A stretch of DNA of 64,000 nucleotides from an uncultured Bacilli bacterium (lineage in GTDB: Bacteria; Bacillota_I; Bacilli_A; RF39; UBA660). The stretch lies in the NCBI GenBank assembly GCA_934167665.1, contig CAKPLN010000002.1:186001-250000 (forward strand). Direction: 5' to 3'. Position 1 is the first letter of the stretch; each line of letters starts with the position of its first letter. This document shows positions 33,151 through 42,550 of this stretch, piece by piece. The notes under the pieces are model-generated. The model did no database searches. It worked only from the letters and a program-made list of their open reading frames with translations, and was not told where the DNA came from. Both the position numbers and the translations under genes were made by a program.

Positions 33151-33176
33151 AAGAAGCTAAAACTAGCTTCTTTTTG
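33151..33176. terminator. Bidirectional terminator between tuf and femX-like gene
   Basis: AAGAAGCTA (33151-33159) pairs with TAGCTTCTT (33164-33172); T runs on both sides let it serve the minus-strand gene and back up the tuf terminator. Confidence 0.8.
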
Positions 33177-34418
33177 TTATTTGTTTCTCTTAAAATTTTT
33201 AAATAAACTATATGCAAAATTATTTAATACGATATCAAATTCTCCAATATATTCAGATATTACAGGATTGAATCCTAGAACAGCTTCATTTAATTCTTTA
33301 TATGGGCTATTGTCTTTAAAATCACCGGCGATACCACCTAAATTTACATATTTGTATTGTTTACTGCTATAGTTATAAATAACTTGCCATTTTAATAGGT
33401 AGTCAGCATTTAATGTTGAATACTCTTCACTATATCCTTCAGTAATTATAGTTACGGCTCTATCATAGTTAATAACTAGAGCCCCACCAATAATTATTCC
33501 ATCTGGGTATTTTTTTAATAGTTCTGTTGCCATTAACATGTGATTTTTATATACAGTCATTAGTTTGTCAGATTCCATTTTTTTATTTAAGACATTCATT
33601 CTTTCTTTATCATTTATGTCATAACTTTGAATCTGTTCTGCTAGTTGATCGTTATTTTGAATTTCTTGTTCATACATTTTTTGACTATTAATTACGAATG
33701 TTTGAGCATTTATTTTGGCGTAGTATACTTCAGCGTTATTTTGAAAGTTATTACATAATTCTTGATAATATGAGAAAGGTTTTCTTTCTTTCTTTTTGAT
33801 GAAGTTGTATAGTTTCTTTAAGTCTTTATCTTCATCTTTATATATTTCAACGCCAATATTTGTTGCTTTTCTGATTTTGATTTTTGTCTTTTTATCAAAA
33901 CTATCAAAAATCATTTGAGTTGGTTTGTTTAATAATACTAAAGCTTCCCATCTAGGTTTTTCATTTTCAAAATATAAATTTTTACCTTTATATTCAAAAC
34001 CGGCTGCGGCCATATTTTCTAAAATTATGTTTTCTTCGTTGTTTAGGTTAATGATGTCACCATTATTACTTCTTATACTTATAGGTATATATGGATCCAT
34101 TCTTAAAAGCATAAAGCCTTGCTTTCCTAGTACTTGTTTTAATTTTTCAGTCATACTTCTTACTTTTGATGAATCACTAAAATCAAATAAAATACCTCGT
34201 GGTGCATAAGCAATTTTATTGCTTAAGAAAACCTCTTTATACGCTATAAAGGTTGCTCCTATAAGAGCGTTTTTGTCATTAACAAAGCCTAGAAAGTGAA
34301 CATTATATCCAAATCGTAACATTGATTTTGCATAAGCTGATGTTTGATAAAAACTTCTATATTTATGTTTAGAAGCAAAACGGTCAAATTGTTCTTTATT
34401 TAATGTTACTATTCTCAT
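33177..34418 (-). CDS. FemAB/MurM-family peptidoglycan aminoacyltransferase
   Basis: A 413-residue FemX/FemAB-type protein, which uses aminoacyl-tRNA to add amino acids to lipid II and form interpeptide bridges. Two GNAT-like halves are visible: N-terminal (FYQTSAYAKSMLRFGYNVHFLGF, IAYAPRGILFDF, LLRMDPYIP) and C-terminal (DGIIIGGALVINYDRAVTIITEGYSEEYSTLNADYLLKWQVIYNYSS then YKYVNLGGIAGDF). A helical coiled-coil arm (about residues 232-300) lies between. ATG at 34418 follows AAGGAA on the minus strand. The donor amino acid cannot be told from sequence. It is transcribed alone, convergent with tuf. Confidence 0.9.
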   Translation of the reverse strand: MRIVTLNKEQFDRFASKHKYRSFYQTSAYAKSMLRFGYNVHFLGFVNDKNALIGATFIAYKEVFLSNKIAYAPRGILFDFSDSSKVRSMTEKLKQVLGKQGFMLLRMDPYIPISIRSNNGDIINLNNEENIILENMAAAGFEYKGKNLYFENEKPRWEALVLLNKPTQMIFDSFDKKTKIKIRKATNIGVEIYKDEDKDLKKLYNFIKKKERKPFSYYQELCNNFQNNAEVYYAKINAQTFVINSQKMYEQEIQNNDQLAEQIQSYDINDKERMNVLNKKMESDKLMTVYKNHMLMATELLKKYPDGIIIGGALVINYDRAVTIITEGYSEEYSTLNADYLLKWQVIYNYSSKQYKYVNLGGIAGDFKDNSPYKELNEAVLGFNPVISEYIGEFDIVLNNFAYSLFKNFKRNK

Positions 34419-34544
34419 ATATAAATTCCTTTCTTATTTTAAATAAATTATATCATATATTTTGCTTTTTTTTCAATATTCCATTCTTATTTTATAGTAG
34501 TTAAATAGATAATATAGTAGTATAATAATATTGGTGAGGTTTAT

Positions 34545-35900
34545 ATGTTTGAAAACAAAAAAGTATTAATTTTAGGATTAGCTCGTAGTGGATATCAGGC
34601 CGCTAGAGTATTATGTGCTAGAGGAAATGAAGTTATTTTAAATGATGGCAAATCTGAAGAAAAACTTGATCAAAATCAAATCGCTGATTTAAAAGAGATG
34701 GGAGTTAAATTAGTTTTTGGTTCTCATCCAGATGATTTGTTAGATGATAGCTTTGATTATTTGATTAAAAATCCAGGTGTACCAATTGATCACAAGTACG
34801 TGTTAAAAGCTAGAGAACTTGGAATAGAAGTAATTAATGAAGTAGAAATGGGCTATCGTCTATTACCTGAGGGTGTAAAACTAATAGCTATTACTGGAAC
34901 TAATGGTAAAACGACAACTACAACGTTAACTTATGAAATTATGAAGAAAGCTTTTGGAGATAGAGTTATTTTAGCTGGTAATATTGGTTTCCCTTTATGT
35001 AGTGTGTTAGATAAAATAACTAGTGAAACAATATTGGTAATGGAGATTTCTTGCCAACAATTAGAAAATCTTACTCAATTTAGACCTAATGTTGCACTTA
35101 TGACTAATCTAAGTCCAGCACATATTGATTTCCTTAAGAGTTATGATAATTATAAACGTGTAAAAGCTAAGTTATTTCAAAATCAAGATTCCAATGATGT
35201 AGCTATTTTGAATATTGATAATGATGATGTTTTAAATAGTACAAAAGATATTAAGTCTACTGTTAAGTATTTTTCTAGTACTAGGGAAATAAATGGTTGT
35301 TATTTAAAGGATAATAAAATTTATTATTACGGTGATGCTGTTATGGATACTGATAAAGTATTTATAGCTGGTCGTCATAATTTAGAAAACTGTATGGGTG
35401 CTATTATGATAGCTAAAGAATTTAATGTATCTAATGATATTATTTGTGATGTTATTACAAATTTTAGAGGTGTTGAACATAGATTAGAATATGTAGATAC
35501 TGTTTTAGGACGTAAATTTTATAATGATACAGAGGCTACAAATATCAAATGTACCCAAATTGCTTTGTCTTCTTTTACTTCTCCTATAGTTTTAATTTTA
35601 GGTGGTTTGGAGCGTGGACAAGACTTTAATGAATTAGCTCCTTTTGTTAAAAATGTTAAGGCTATAATTGGTATAGGTCAATGTCGTGAACGTGTTTTGG
35701 AGTTTGGTAATAGTATGAATATTCCAACTTATATTTATGAGCACTTATCTGATGGCTTTGATAAATGTTTTGAAGAATCTGACTCTGGTGATATAATATT
35801 ATTGAGCCCAGCATCTGCTTCGTGGGATCAATATAAGGAATGCGAAGTTAGAGGGGCTGAGTTTAAAAAGAAAGTAGAGGAATTGAAAAATGAAAATTAA
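34545..35900 (+). CDS. murD: UDP-N-acetylmuramoylalanine--D-glutamate ligase
   Basis: A 451-residue Mur ligase adding D-Glu to UDP-MurNAc-L-Ala in peptidoglycan synthesis. N-terminal Rossmann domain (VLILGLARSGYQAARVLCARG), P-loop AITGTNGKTTTTTL, ILAGNIGFPL, MEISCQQLE, NLSPAHIDFLKSYDNY (carbamylated-Lys region), HNLENCMGA, FRGVEHRLEYVD and the final LLSPASASWDQYKECEVRG. ATG 34545 follows GGTGAGG; TATAAT at 34521-34526 is a likely -10. It overlaps the enolase gene by 11 bases. Confidence 0.97.
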   Translation: MFENKKVLILGLARSGYQAARVLCARGNEVILNDGKSEEKLDQNQIADLKEMGVKLVFGSHPDDLLDDSFDYLIKNPGVPIDHKYVLKARELGIEVINEVEMGYRLLPEGVKLIAITGTNGKTTTTTLTYEIMKKAFGDRVILAGNIGFPLCSVLDKITSETILVMEISCQQLENLTQFRPNVALMTNLSPAHIDFLKSYDNYKRVKAKLFQNQDSNDVAILNIDNDDVLNSTKDIKSTVKYFSSTREINGCYLKDNKIYYYGDAVMDTDKVFIAGRHNLENCMGAIMIAKEFNVSNDIICDVITNFRGVEHRLEYVDTVLGRKFYNDTEATNIKCTQIALSSFTSPIVLILGGLERGQDFNELAPFVKNVKAIIGIGQCRERVLEFGNSMNIPTYIYEHLSDGFDKCFEESDSGDIILLSPASASWDQYKECEVRGAEFKKKVEELKNEN

Positions 35901-37119
35901 AGATATAAAAGCACGTGAAATTTTGGATTCTAGAGGTAATCCAACTGTTGAAGTAGATGTTATACTAGAAAACGGTATTTTAGGTAGAGCAGCAGTTCCT
36001 AGTGGTGCTTCTACTGGTGAAAGAGAAGCTTTAGAGATGCGTGATGGCGGAAGTCGTTATTGTGGTAAAGGTGTTCTTAATGCTGTTAATAATGTTAATA
36101 CAGTAATTAGAGATGCTGTTATTGGAATGGATGCTGCTGATCAAAGGGCTCTTGATTATAAAATGATTGAACTTGATGGTACTGAGACTAAATCAAAACT
36201 TGGTGCTAATGCTATTTTGGGTGTTAGTATGGCTGCTTTAAAAGCTAGTGCATTAAATGAAGGTAAACCTTTATATCAATATGTTGGTGATGGTATAGTT
36301 TTACCTGTTCCAATGATGAATATCATTAATGGTGGTGCTCATGCTGATAATAAGCTTGATTTTCAGGAATTTATGATTATTCCACAACGTGATACTATAA
36401 AAGAAAGAGTACGTGTAGGTTCAGAAGTTTTCCATAATTTGAAGAAAGTCCTTAATGAAAGAGGTTTATCTACTGGTGTTGGTGATGAAGGTGGTTTTGC
36501 TCCGGATTTACAATCTAATACAGAGGGTTTTGAACTTATAATGGAAGCTATAAAAAGAGCTGGATACGTTCCTGGAAAGGACGTTTGCTTAGCTATAGAT
36601 GTAGCCGCTAGTGAGTTCTATAAAGATGGTAAATATAACTTAGTTGGTGAGGGTAGATCTTTAACTACTGATGAATTAATTGATTTTTATGCTGAACTTA
36701 TTGGTAAATATCCAATAATTTCTATTGAAGATCCTGTTGATGAAAATGACTGGGAAGGCTTTACAAAAGTTACAGAGCGTTTAGGTGATAAGATACAACT
36801 TGTTGGTGATGATTTATTTGTTACTAATAAGAAGTGTTTACAAATGGGGATTGATAGACATGCAGGAAATGCTATATTACTAAAAGTTAATCAAATTGGT
36901 ACTATTACTGAAACTTTAGAAACTATTGAATTGGCTCGTGCTAATGGTTATGCTACAATTATTTCTCATAGATCTGGTGAAACTGAGGATACAACAATTG
37001 CTGATTTAGCTGTAGGACTTAATTTAGGTCAAATTAAAACTGGTTCTATGTCTAGAACAGATCGTATATGCAAGTATAATCAGTTAATGAGAATTGAGGA
37101 AGAAATATTAGAGGGTTAG
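35890..37119 (+). CDS. eno: Enolase
   Basis: A 409-residue glycolytic enolase converting 2-phosphoglycerate to phosphoenolpyruvate. Present are REILDSRGNPTVEVDV, PSGASTGEREALEMRDG, catalytic GDEGGFAPD (Glu), metal ligands in AIDVAASEFY, SIEDPVDENDW and LVGDDLFVTN, the catalytic Lys in LLKVNQIGTITET and SHRSGETEDTTIADL. About 20 residues shorter than B. subtilis enolase, mainly at the C-terminus (ends RIEEEILEG). The start overlaps murD, an unusual neighbour, and AGAGGAATTG precedes ATG 35890. Confidence 0.97.
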   Translation: MKIKDIKAREILDSRGNPTVEVDVILENGILGRAAVPSGASTGEREALEMRDGGSRYCGKGVLNAVNNVNTVIRDAVIGMDAADQRALDYKMIELDGTETKSKLGANAILGVSMAALKASALNEGKPLYQYVGDGIVLPVPMMNIINGGAHADNKLDFQEFMIIPQRDTIKERVRVGSEVFHNLKKVLNERGLSTGVGDEGGFAPDLQSNTEGFELIMEAIKRAGYVPGKDVCLAIDVAASEFYKDGKYNLVGEGRSLTTDELIDFYAELIGKYPIISIEDPVDENDWEGFTKVTERLGDKIQLVGDDLFVTNKKCLQMGIDRHAGNAILLKVNQIGTITETLETIELARANGYATIISHRSGETEDTTIADLAVGLNLGQIKTGSMSRTDRICKYNQLMRIEEEILEG

Positions 37120-37121
37120 TG

Positions 37122-37150
37122 TTGACAAATAATATTGATGATAGTAAAAT
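37122..37150 (+). promoter_or_regulatory. Sigma-A promoter for the proS T-box transcript
   Basis: TTGACA at 37122-37127 and TAAAAT at 37145-37150, 17-base spacer, immediately after the eno stop. Confidence 0.8.
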
Positions 37151-37159
37151 ACGTATATA

Positions 37160-37369
37160 TTGTTTGTAAAATCAATATAAAAGACCATAATTATGTTGGC
37201 TCTTGTGGCAGTGAGTTAAGGATAGTGTGAACTTAATATAATCCAGTATAATTCCTATCTTTTATGATGAAATTATTATTTCCGGTGGTCTACATCGTTA
37301 AAAAAATTAAGAAAAAATAAGGATGGTACCGTGCTTTAGCACTCCTTTAAGGTATCATCTTTTTTTTGG
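37160..37369 (+). ncRNA. T-box riboswitch controlling proS
   Basis: A tRNA-sensing leader. Stem I is closed by AGACCA (37182-37187) and TGGTCT (37286-37291). The T-box sequence AAGGATGGTACCGTG starts at 37319 and contains the TGG-N-ACC core that pairs with the tRNA acceptor end in the antiterminator. The competing terminator pairs GATGGTACC (37322-37330) with GGTATCATC (37351-37359) before a run of T (37360-37367). A CCG triplet (37282-37284) just 5' of the closing helix and followed by a purine is a possible proline specifier codon. Uncharged tRNA-Pro would therefore turn on proS. Confidence 0.92.
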
Positions 37370-37379
37370 GAGGTAATGT

Positions 37380-38792
37380 ATGAAAAATGAAGCTATAACT
37401 AGTAGAGATGTTGACTTTGCTAAATGGTATACTGATGTTGTTAAGGCGGCTAAACTTTGTGATTATTCTAATGTAAAAGGTTGTGTTGTATTTGAACCAG
37501 CTGGCTATGCTATATGGGAAAAAATGCAATCTGTTTTAGATGGAATGTTTAAAAAAACTGGTCATCAAAATGTTTATATGCCTATGCTTATACCAGAAAG
37601 TCTAATGAAAAAAGAGGGAGAATTGATCAATGGTTTTGCACCAGAAGTTGCTTGGGTTACCATTGGTGGTAATAAGGAATTAGACGAAAAATTATGTATT
37701 AGACCTACTAGTGAAACTTTGTTTAGTGATTACTTTAGTAGTGTAGTTAAATCTTATAGAGATTTGCCATTAAAGTATAATCAATGGTGTAGTGTTATGC
37801 GTTGGGAAAAAACAACAAGACCATTTTTAAGAAGTAGGGAATTTTTGTGGCAAGAGGGACATACTGTTCATGCTACTAGTGAAGAGGCAGAAAACGAAAC
37901 TAGGACAATGCTTAATGTTTATAAAACATTTTTTGAAGATTATTTAGCAATTCCTGTTATTACTGGTAAGAAGACAGAAAAAGAAAAATTTGCTGGTGCT
38001 GAATATTCATTAACAATAGAGGCTTTAATGTATAATGGTGTGGCTCTACAGTCTGGTACTAGTCATTATTTTGGACAAAAATTTTCTAAAGCTTATGATA
38101 TAAATTTTGTTAACAAGGAAAACAAGTTAGAATATGCTTATCAAACTTCATGGGGTGTTACTACTAGAATGATTGGGGCTTTAATAATGGTTCATAGTGA
38201 TGACTTTGGATTAGTTTTACCACCAAAGATTGCTCCAAAACAAGTTGTTATTGTACCTATTGGTGATGTTAATGATAAAGTTGATGAAGTTTATAATCTA
38301 TTAAATGATAAAGGTATATCTGTATATGTAGATGATTCGAATAAGTCACCAGGTTTTAAGTTTAAAGAAGCAGAAGTTAATGGTATTCCTGTTAGAATAG
38401 AGATAGGGGAGAGAGATTTAAATAAGGGATATTATACTGTTGCTAGACGTGATACACAAGAAAAAATGCAAGTATTAGTTAATGATGATATTGTTAATTA
38501 TGTAACTAATTTATTAAATGATATTCAAGACAATTTATATAATAGAGCTAAAATGAGACGTGATGAAATGACATACGAGGCACAAAATGTTGAAGAAATG
38601 AAAGAAATAATTGAAAATCATCCAGGCTTTATAATTGCTGATTGGTGTGGTAATCAGGAATGTGAAGTATCCTTGAAAGAGATTAACGGTTTAAAATCTA
38701 GATGCATTTTAGAGGATGAAGAGCCTGTACATAATTGTGTTGTATGTGGTAAAAAGGCTAAACATCGAGTTGTTTGGGGAATTCAGTATTAG
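37380..38792 (+). CDS. proS: Prolyl-tRNA synthetase, archaeal/eukaryotic type (ProS type 3)
   Basis: A 470-residue class II synthetase lacking the bacterial editing insertion. Seen are DFAKWYTDVVKAAKLCDYS, VFEPAGYAIWEKMQSVLDGMF, CIRPTSETL, MRWEKTTRPFLRSREFLWQEGH (motif 2 region), LQSGTSHYFGQKFSKAYDI, TSWGVTTRMIGALIMVHSDD (motif 3) and a C-terminal zinc-like domain (IADWCGNQECEVSLKE, then HNCVVCGKKAKHRVVWGIQY) that is diagnostic for the type 3 enzyme. It is found in mycoplasmas, clostridia and bacilli relatives instead of the long bacterial form. Expression is under the T-box just upstream; GGGAGGT precedes ATG 37380. Confidence 0.96.
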   Translation: MKNEAITSRDVDFAKWYTDVVKAAKLCDYSNVKGCVVFEPAGYAIWEKMQSVLDGMFKKTGHQNVYMPMLIPESLMKKEGELINGFAPEVAWVTIGGNKELDEKLCIRPTSETLFSDYFSSVVKSYRDLPLKYNQWCSVMRWEKTTRPFLRSREFLWQEGHTVHATSEEAENETRTMLNVYKTFFEDYLAIPVITGKKTEKEKFAGAEYSLTIEALMYNGVALQSGTSHYFGQKFSKAYDINFVNKENKLEYAYQTSWGVTTRMIGALIMVHSDDFGLVLPPKIAPKQVVIVPIGDVNDKVDEVYNLLNDKGISVYVDDSNKSPGFKFKEAEVNGIPVRIEIGERDLNKGYYTVARRDTQEKMQVLVNDDIVNYVTNLLNDIQDNLYNRAKMRRDEMTYEAQNVEEMKEIIENHPGFIIADWCGNQECEVSLKEINGLKSRCILEDEEPVHNCVVCGKKAKHRVVWGIQY

Positions 38793-38852
38793 TTTTATTG
38801 CAATAAAATACTTTTTATGTTATTATATTGATGTTGTTTACGGAGGTGAACT

Positions 38853-39068
38853 ATGGAAAAGGTACTTTTAGTAGTTTCAATCTTATTAATTATAATTGTA
38901 CTTCTACAAAGTGGTAAGGCAGAAAGTGCTGCACAGATAATTTCTGGTGGTAATTCAGATTTGTTTATGAAGAGAAAAGAACGTGGTTCTGAATTGTTTA
39001 TTAGTAGGGTTACATTAATATTAGGTTTAATATTTTTTGGTATTTGCTTGATATCAATGTTTATTTAA
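38853..39068 (+). CDS. secG: Preprotein translocase subunit SecG
   Basis: A 71-residue SecG with two membrane segments (residues ~2-18 and ~48-70) and the conserved loop LLQSGKAESAAQIISGGNSD. SecG aids SecA cycling in protein export. CGGAGGTG precedes ATG 38853. The secG-rnr-smpB-ssrA order is the same as in Bacillus and most Firmicutes. Confidence 0.93.
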   Translation: MEKVLLVVSILLIIIVLLQSGKAESAAQIISGGNSDLFMKRKERGSELFISRVTLILGLIFFGICLISMFI

Positions 39069-39087
39069 GGACGTAAGTCCTTTTTCT
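39068..39087 (+). terminator. Terminator after secG
   Basis: AAGGAC (39068-39073) and GTCCTT (39078-39083) with a GTAA loop, followed by Ts. Confidence 0.75.
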
Positions 39088-39157
39088 TTTGTAAAAAAAA
39101 GCTAGTTATATCTTGAAAAATACAGTATAATATATTTAGAGAATAGAGGGTTAGCTT

Positions 39158-41263
39158 ATGAGAGAAGAAATAATTAAAGTATTAACAAATAGTGATAGGG
39201 CTCTTAACATTTATGAATTAGAGGATAAATTGGCAATAAATACTGTAGAAGAGACAAAAATTTTTACAGAGGAGTTGCGAAGGCTTGTTGATGATGTTGT
39301 GGTATATCATTCTAATAAGGATAAGTATATGATGCTTGATAAAAGTCACTTACGTAAAGGTATTATGAGAGCTAATAAAAAAGGTTTTGGCTTTGTAGAA
39401 GTTGATAATTTAGATGATGATATTTATGTTGCTTCTGAAAATATGAATGGGGCTATTCATGATGATATTGTATTAGTTGAAATTACTAGTAAGATGACAG
39501 TTAATCGTCTTGAGGGAAGAATTTTAAAAGTATTGAAAAGACAGGTTGAACGTTATATTGGTGAAATTTCCTTCGATGCTAAAGGTGTTGGACATGTAAA
39601 CCTTGATGATAAGCGTGTTAATATTAATGTTCAAATCCCTAAGGATAAGTCATTAAATGCGGTTGATGGTCATAAAGTAGTCGTTGAGCTTGTTAAAAGA
39701 ATAAATAATAAAAAATATGAAGGTAAAGTAGTTGAAATCATAGGTCATAAAAATGATCCTGGAGTTGATATTTTATCTATAATTTATAAATATAATATTA
39801 ATACTGTATTTCCTGATGATGTAAAAGAAGAAGTTAAAAATATTAAAATGGAAGTTACTCCAGAAGATTATGCTGGTCGTCGTGACTTACGTGATATGGA
39901 GATATTTACTATTGATGGTGATGACACTAAAGATATTGATGATGCTATTTCAATAGAAAAGTATGCTAATGGGCATTATAAGTTAGGTGTTCATATTGCA
40001 GATGTTAGTTATTATGTAAAAGAAGGTTCTCCTCTTGATAATGAAGCTATGGAGAGAGGAACTAGTGTTTATTTAGTTGATAGAGTTATACCAATGTTAC
40101 CACATGAATTATCTAATGGTATTTGTTCTTTAAATCCTAATACTGACAGATTAGCAATCTCTTGTATTATGGAATTTGATAGTACTGGTAGACAAGTTGA
40201 TTATGAACTTTTCCCAAGTGTAATTAGATCACGTATTCAAATGACTTATAAAAAAGTTAATAGTATTTTGGAAAATAATATAGTTCCAGAAGGATATGAA
40301 CCTTATGAGAAGAGTTTGAGAATAATGGCTGAACTTGCTAGTATTTTACGAAAGGCTAAAATTAAACGAGGTTATTTGGATTTTGATGTTGATGAGGCTA
40401 AGATTTTAGTAGATGAAGATTGTAAGCCTTTAGAGATTAAGATTCGTGAACGTGGTGTAGGTGAAAATTTAATTGAGGACTTTATGATTGCAGCTAATGA
40501 ATGTGTTGCTACACATATTTATTTTATGAACTTACCATTTATTTATCGTGTTCATGAAGTACCAAAAGAGGAAAAAATTAGAAGCTTTTTAACTTTTATT
40601 GGCAATCTTGGTTATCAATTTTCTGGTGATGTTAAGGATACTAGTCCAAAAACTGTTCAAAGATTACTTAATTTTTTGAAGGATAAGCCAGAGTATAAGA
40701 TGTTATCTAGTTTGTTGCTTAGAAGTATGCAAAAGGCTGTTTATAAACCAGAAAATTTAGGTCATTATGGTTTAGCAAGTTCTTGTTATACACACTTTAC
40801 TTCACCAATTAGACGTTATCCAGATACTACTGTACATCGTTTATTGAGGACATATTTGTTTGATAGAAATTTAGATATGTCTACAATAAGAAAGTGGGAA
40901 GAAAAGCTTGTTTATATTGCGGAACATTCTTCATCAAGAGAAAGAGCTTCTGTTGATTGTGAACGTGAAGTTGAAGATATGAAAATGGCTGAGTATATGG
41001 AAGGACATATTGGTGAGGTTTTTGAGGGTATGATTTCTTCGGTTACTAGTTTTGGGATGTTTGTTGAGTTGGATAACCTTGTTGAAGGATTGGTTCCACT
41101 TAGAGATATGCCGGACTTCTTCCATTATGATGAAGTTAGAATGACTTTAACAGGTGAAAGAACCCATGTTAAGTATACAATTGGAGATAGAGTATTAATT
41201 AAAGTTGCTAGAGCTTCAAAAGAGGAAAAAACTATTGATTTTGAAATAATTAAGAAATTATAA
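39158..41263 (+). CDS. rnr: Ribonuclease R
   Basis: A 701-residue RNB-family 3'-5' exoribonuclease that degrades structured RNA and works with tmRNA-SmpB in trans-translation. Order: N-terminal winged-helix-like region, cold-shock domains (KGIMRANKKGFGFVEVDN...), the RNB core with the metal-binding block TIDGDDTKDIDDAISIEK and VHIADVSYYVKEGSPLD, later HYGLASSCYTHFTSPIRRYPD, and a C-terminal S1 domain (GEVFEGMISSVTSFGMFVEL). Slightly shorter than the B. subtilis enzyme (779), lacking the basic tail. AGAGGGTTAGC precedes ATG 39158; TATAAT at 39126-39131. Confidence 0.96.
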   Translation: MREEIIKVLTNSDRALNIYELEDKLAINTVEETKIFTEELRRLVDDVVVYHSNKDKYMMLDKSHLRKGIMRANKKGFGFVEVDNLDDDIYVASENMNGAIHDDIVLVEITSKMTVNRLEGRILKVLKRQVERYIGEISFDAKGVGHVNLDDKRVNINVQIPKDKSLNAVDGHKVVVELVKRINNKKYEGKVVEIIGHKNDPGVDILSIIYKYNINTVFPDDVKEEVKNIKMEVTPEDYAGRRDLRDMEIFTIDGDDTKDIDDAISIEKYANGHYKLGVHIADVSYYVKEGSPLDNEAMERGTSVYLVDRVIPMLPHELSNGICSLNPNTDRLAISCIMEFDSTGRQVDYELFPSVIRSRIQMTYKKVNSILENNIVPEGYEPYEKSLRIMAELASILRKAKIKRGYLDFDVDEAKILVDEDCKPLEIKIRERGVGENLIEDFMIAANECVATHIYFMNLPFIYRVHEVPKEEKIRSFLTFIGNLGYQFSGDVKDTSPKTVQRLLNFLKDKPEYKMLSSLLLRSMQKAVYKPENLGHYGLASSCYTHFTSPIRRYPDTTVHRLLRTYLFDRNLDMSTIRKWEEKLVYIAEHSSSRERASVDCEREVEDMKMAEYMEGHIGEVFEGMISSVTSFGMFVELDNLVEGLVPLRDMPDFFHYDEVRMTLTGERTHVKYTIGDRVLIKVARASKEEKTIDFEIIKKL

Positions 41264-41273
41264 AGTTAGCTAT

Positions 41274-41331
41274 AATGAAGGTAAATGATCAAATTTATAT
41301 TTAAATTCTTGATTGTTACCTTCATTTTTAT
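41274..41331 (+). terminator. Terminator after rnr
   Basis: An 11-bp perfect outer stem (AATGAAGGTAA 41274-41284 with TTACCTTCATT 41316-41326), an inner stem ATCAA/TTGAT and a following T run. Confidence 0.85.
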
Positions 41332-41379
41332 TATAATTTTACTTGTATTTGTATGTTATTATGAAATGTTGGTGATTGT

Positions 41380-41817
41380 ATGGAAATTTTAAATAGAAAA
41401 GCTCGACATGATTATTTTGTTGAAGATACATATGAGGCTGGTATTGTTTTAACTGGTACAGAAATTAAATCTATACGTAATGGCAATTGTAATATCAAAG
41501 ACTGTTATGGTATCATTAAAAATAATGAAGTTTATTTATTAAATATGTATATTGGTCAGTATAAAGAGGGAAATATATTTAATCATGACGAAACTAGAAG
41601 CAGAAAGTTATTGTTGCATAAGAAGGAAATTAAGAAAATAGCTCAGGCTATTACATTAAAAGGATATACTATTGTGCCACTTAAACTTTATTTAAAAAAC
41701 AATAAATTAAAAGTAGAATTAGGAATCTGTCACGGTAAAAAAGACTATGATAAGAGGGAATCAATAAAAGAAAAAGATATTAAAAGAGACATTGAAAAAA
41801 GACTTAAAAATTTTTAA
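41380..41817 (+). CDS. smpB: SsrA-binding protein SmpB
   Basis: A 145-residue SmpB, the tmRNA partner that mimics the missing anticodon arm in trans-translation. Family marks: LNRKARHDYFVEDTYEAGIVLTG, TEIKSIRNGNCNIKDCYG, NIFNHDETRSRKLLLHKKEI, and a Lys/Arg-rich C-terminal tail (GKKDYDKRESIKEKDIKRD) that enters the mRNA channel. ssrA lies 3 kb downstream, separated by the inverted pfl genes. ATG 41380 follows TTGGTGATT. Confidence 0.97.
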   Translation: MEILNRKARHDYFVEDTYEAGIVLTGTEIKSIRNGNCNIKDCYGIIKNNEVYLLNMYIGQYKEGNIFNHDETRSRKLLLHKKEIKKIAQAITLKGYTIVPLKLYLKNNKLKVELGICHGKKDYDKRESIKEKDIKRDIEKRLKNF

Positions 41818-41833
41818 TTTAAGTCTTTTTTTT
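41795..41833. terminator. Bidirectional terminator between smpB and pflA
   Basis: AAAAAAGACTTAAA (41795-41808) pairs with TTTAAGTCTTTTTT (41818-41831). It overlaps the ends of both convergent genes and has T runs on either strand. Confidence 0.88.
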
Positions 41834-42550
41834 TGTATTAATAGCATTATATTTTTTGATGAAGTTTTCATATAGTATTTGGCATTTAATTTTATCCATA
41901 TCGTTTTTTTCTTTGTATGGATAATCTATTTTTAGAGTTATATATTTTTCTTCACCTAATCTGTGGAATGGTAAGAAATCTATTCTCTCTATATTTTTAA
42001 TTTTAGTTAGATATAGTGCAAGTGATGAAGTATATTCTTTATTATCTGTTATATCTGGTATTATTACTTGTCTAATCCAGACTGGTTTATTTGATTCATT
42101 AAGTTGCGATATAAAATTTTCCACTTCGTCAATTGATGAACCCGTTATTTCTTTGTACATTTTAGGCTCTGTATGCTTTATATCTAAAAGTATTAAATCT
42201 ACACTATCTAAAACTTCTTTGTAATTGCCTAAGCCAACACCTGCAGTATCTAGTGCTATATGAATGTTTTCTTTTCTTAGTAGTTTTGATATTTCGATAA
42301 TAAAATCACTGTGTAGTAATGGCTCTCCACCAGAGAAGGTTACTCCACCATTATTTTTAAAATATGGTTTGCAACGCATTATTTTTTTATAGACTTCTTC
42401 AACACTATAGTTATTGTCTTTTTTTTGCCACATTTCTGGATTATGGCAGTATTTGCATCTTAGTTTACAACCATTGAAAAATACTACACATCTTATACCT
42501 GGCCCGTCTACTAGACCGAATGTTTCAATTGAATCTATACTTGCTTTCAT
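41819..42550 (-). CDS. pflA: Pyruvate formate-lyase-activating enzyme
   Basis: A 243-residue radical SAM enzyme that installs the glycyl radical on PflB. The cluster motif CxxxCxxC is C28-KLR-C32-KY-C35, preceded by FGLVDGPGIRCVVFFNG; GGVTFSGGEPLLH, LDTAGVG, LLDIKHTEPKMYKEITG and WIRQVIIPDITDN follow, all typical. Length is standard. The start overlaps the pflB stop by four bases (ATGA), so synthesis is coupled. The pair indicates anaerobic sugar fermentation with formate as a product. Confidence 0.96.
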   Translation of the reverse strand: MKASIDSIETFGLVDGPGIRCVVFFNGCKLRCKYCHNPEMWQKKDNNYSVEEVYKKIMRCKPYFKNNGGVTFSGGEPLLHSDFIIEISKLLRKENIHIALDTAGVGLGNYKEVLDSVDLILLDIKHTEPKMYKEITGSSIDEVENFISQLNESNKPVWIRQVIIPDITDNKEYTSSLALYLTKIKNIERIDFLPFHRLGEEKYITLKIDYPYKEKNDMDKIKCQILYENFIKKYNAINTKKKT

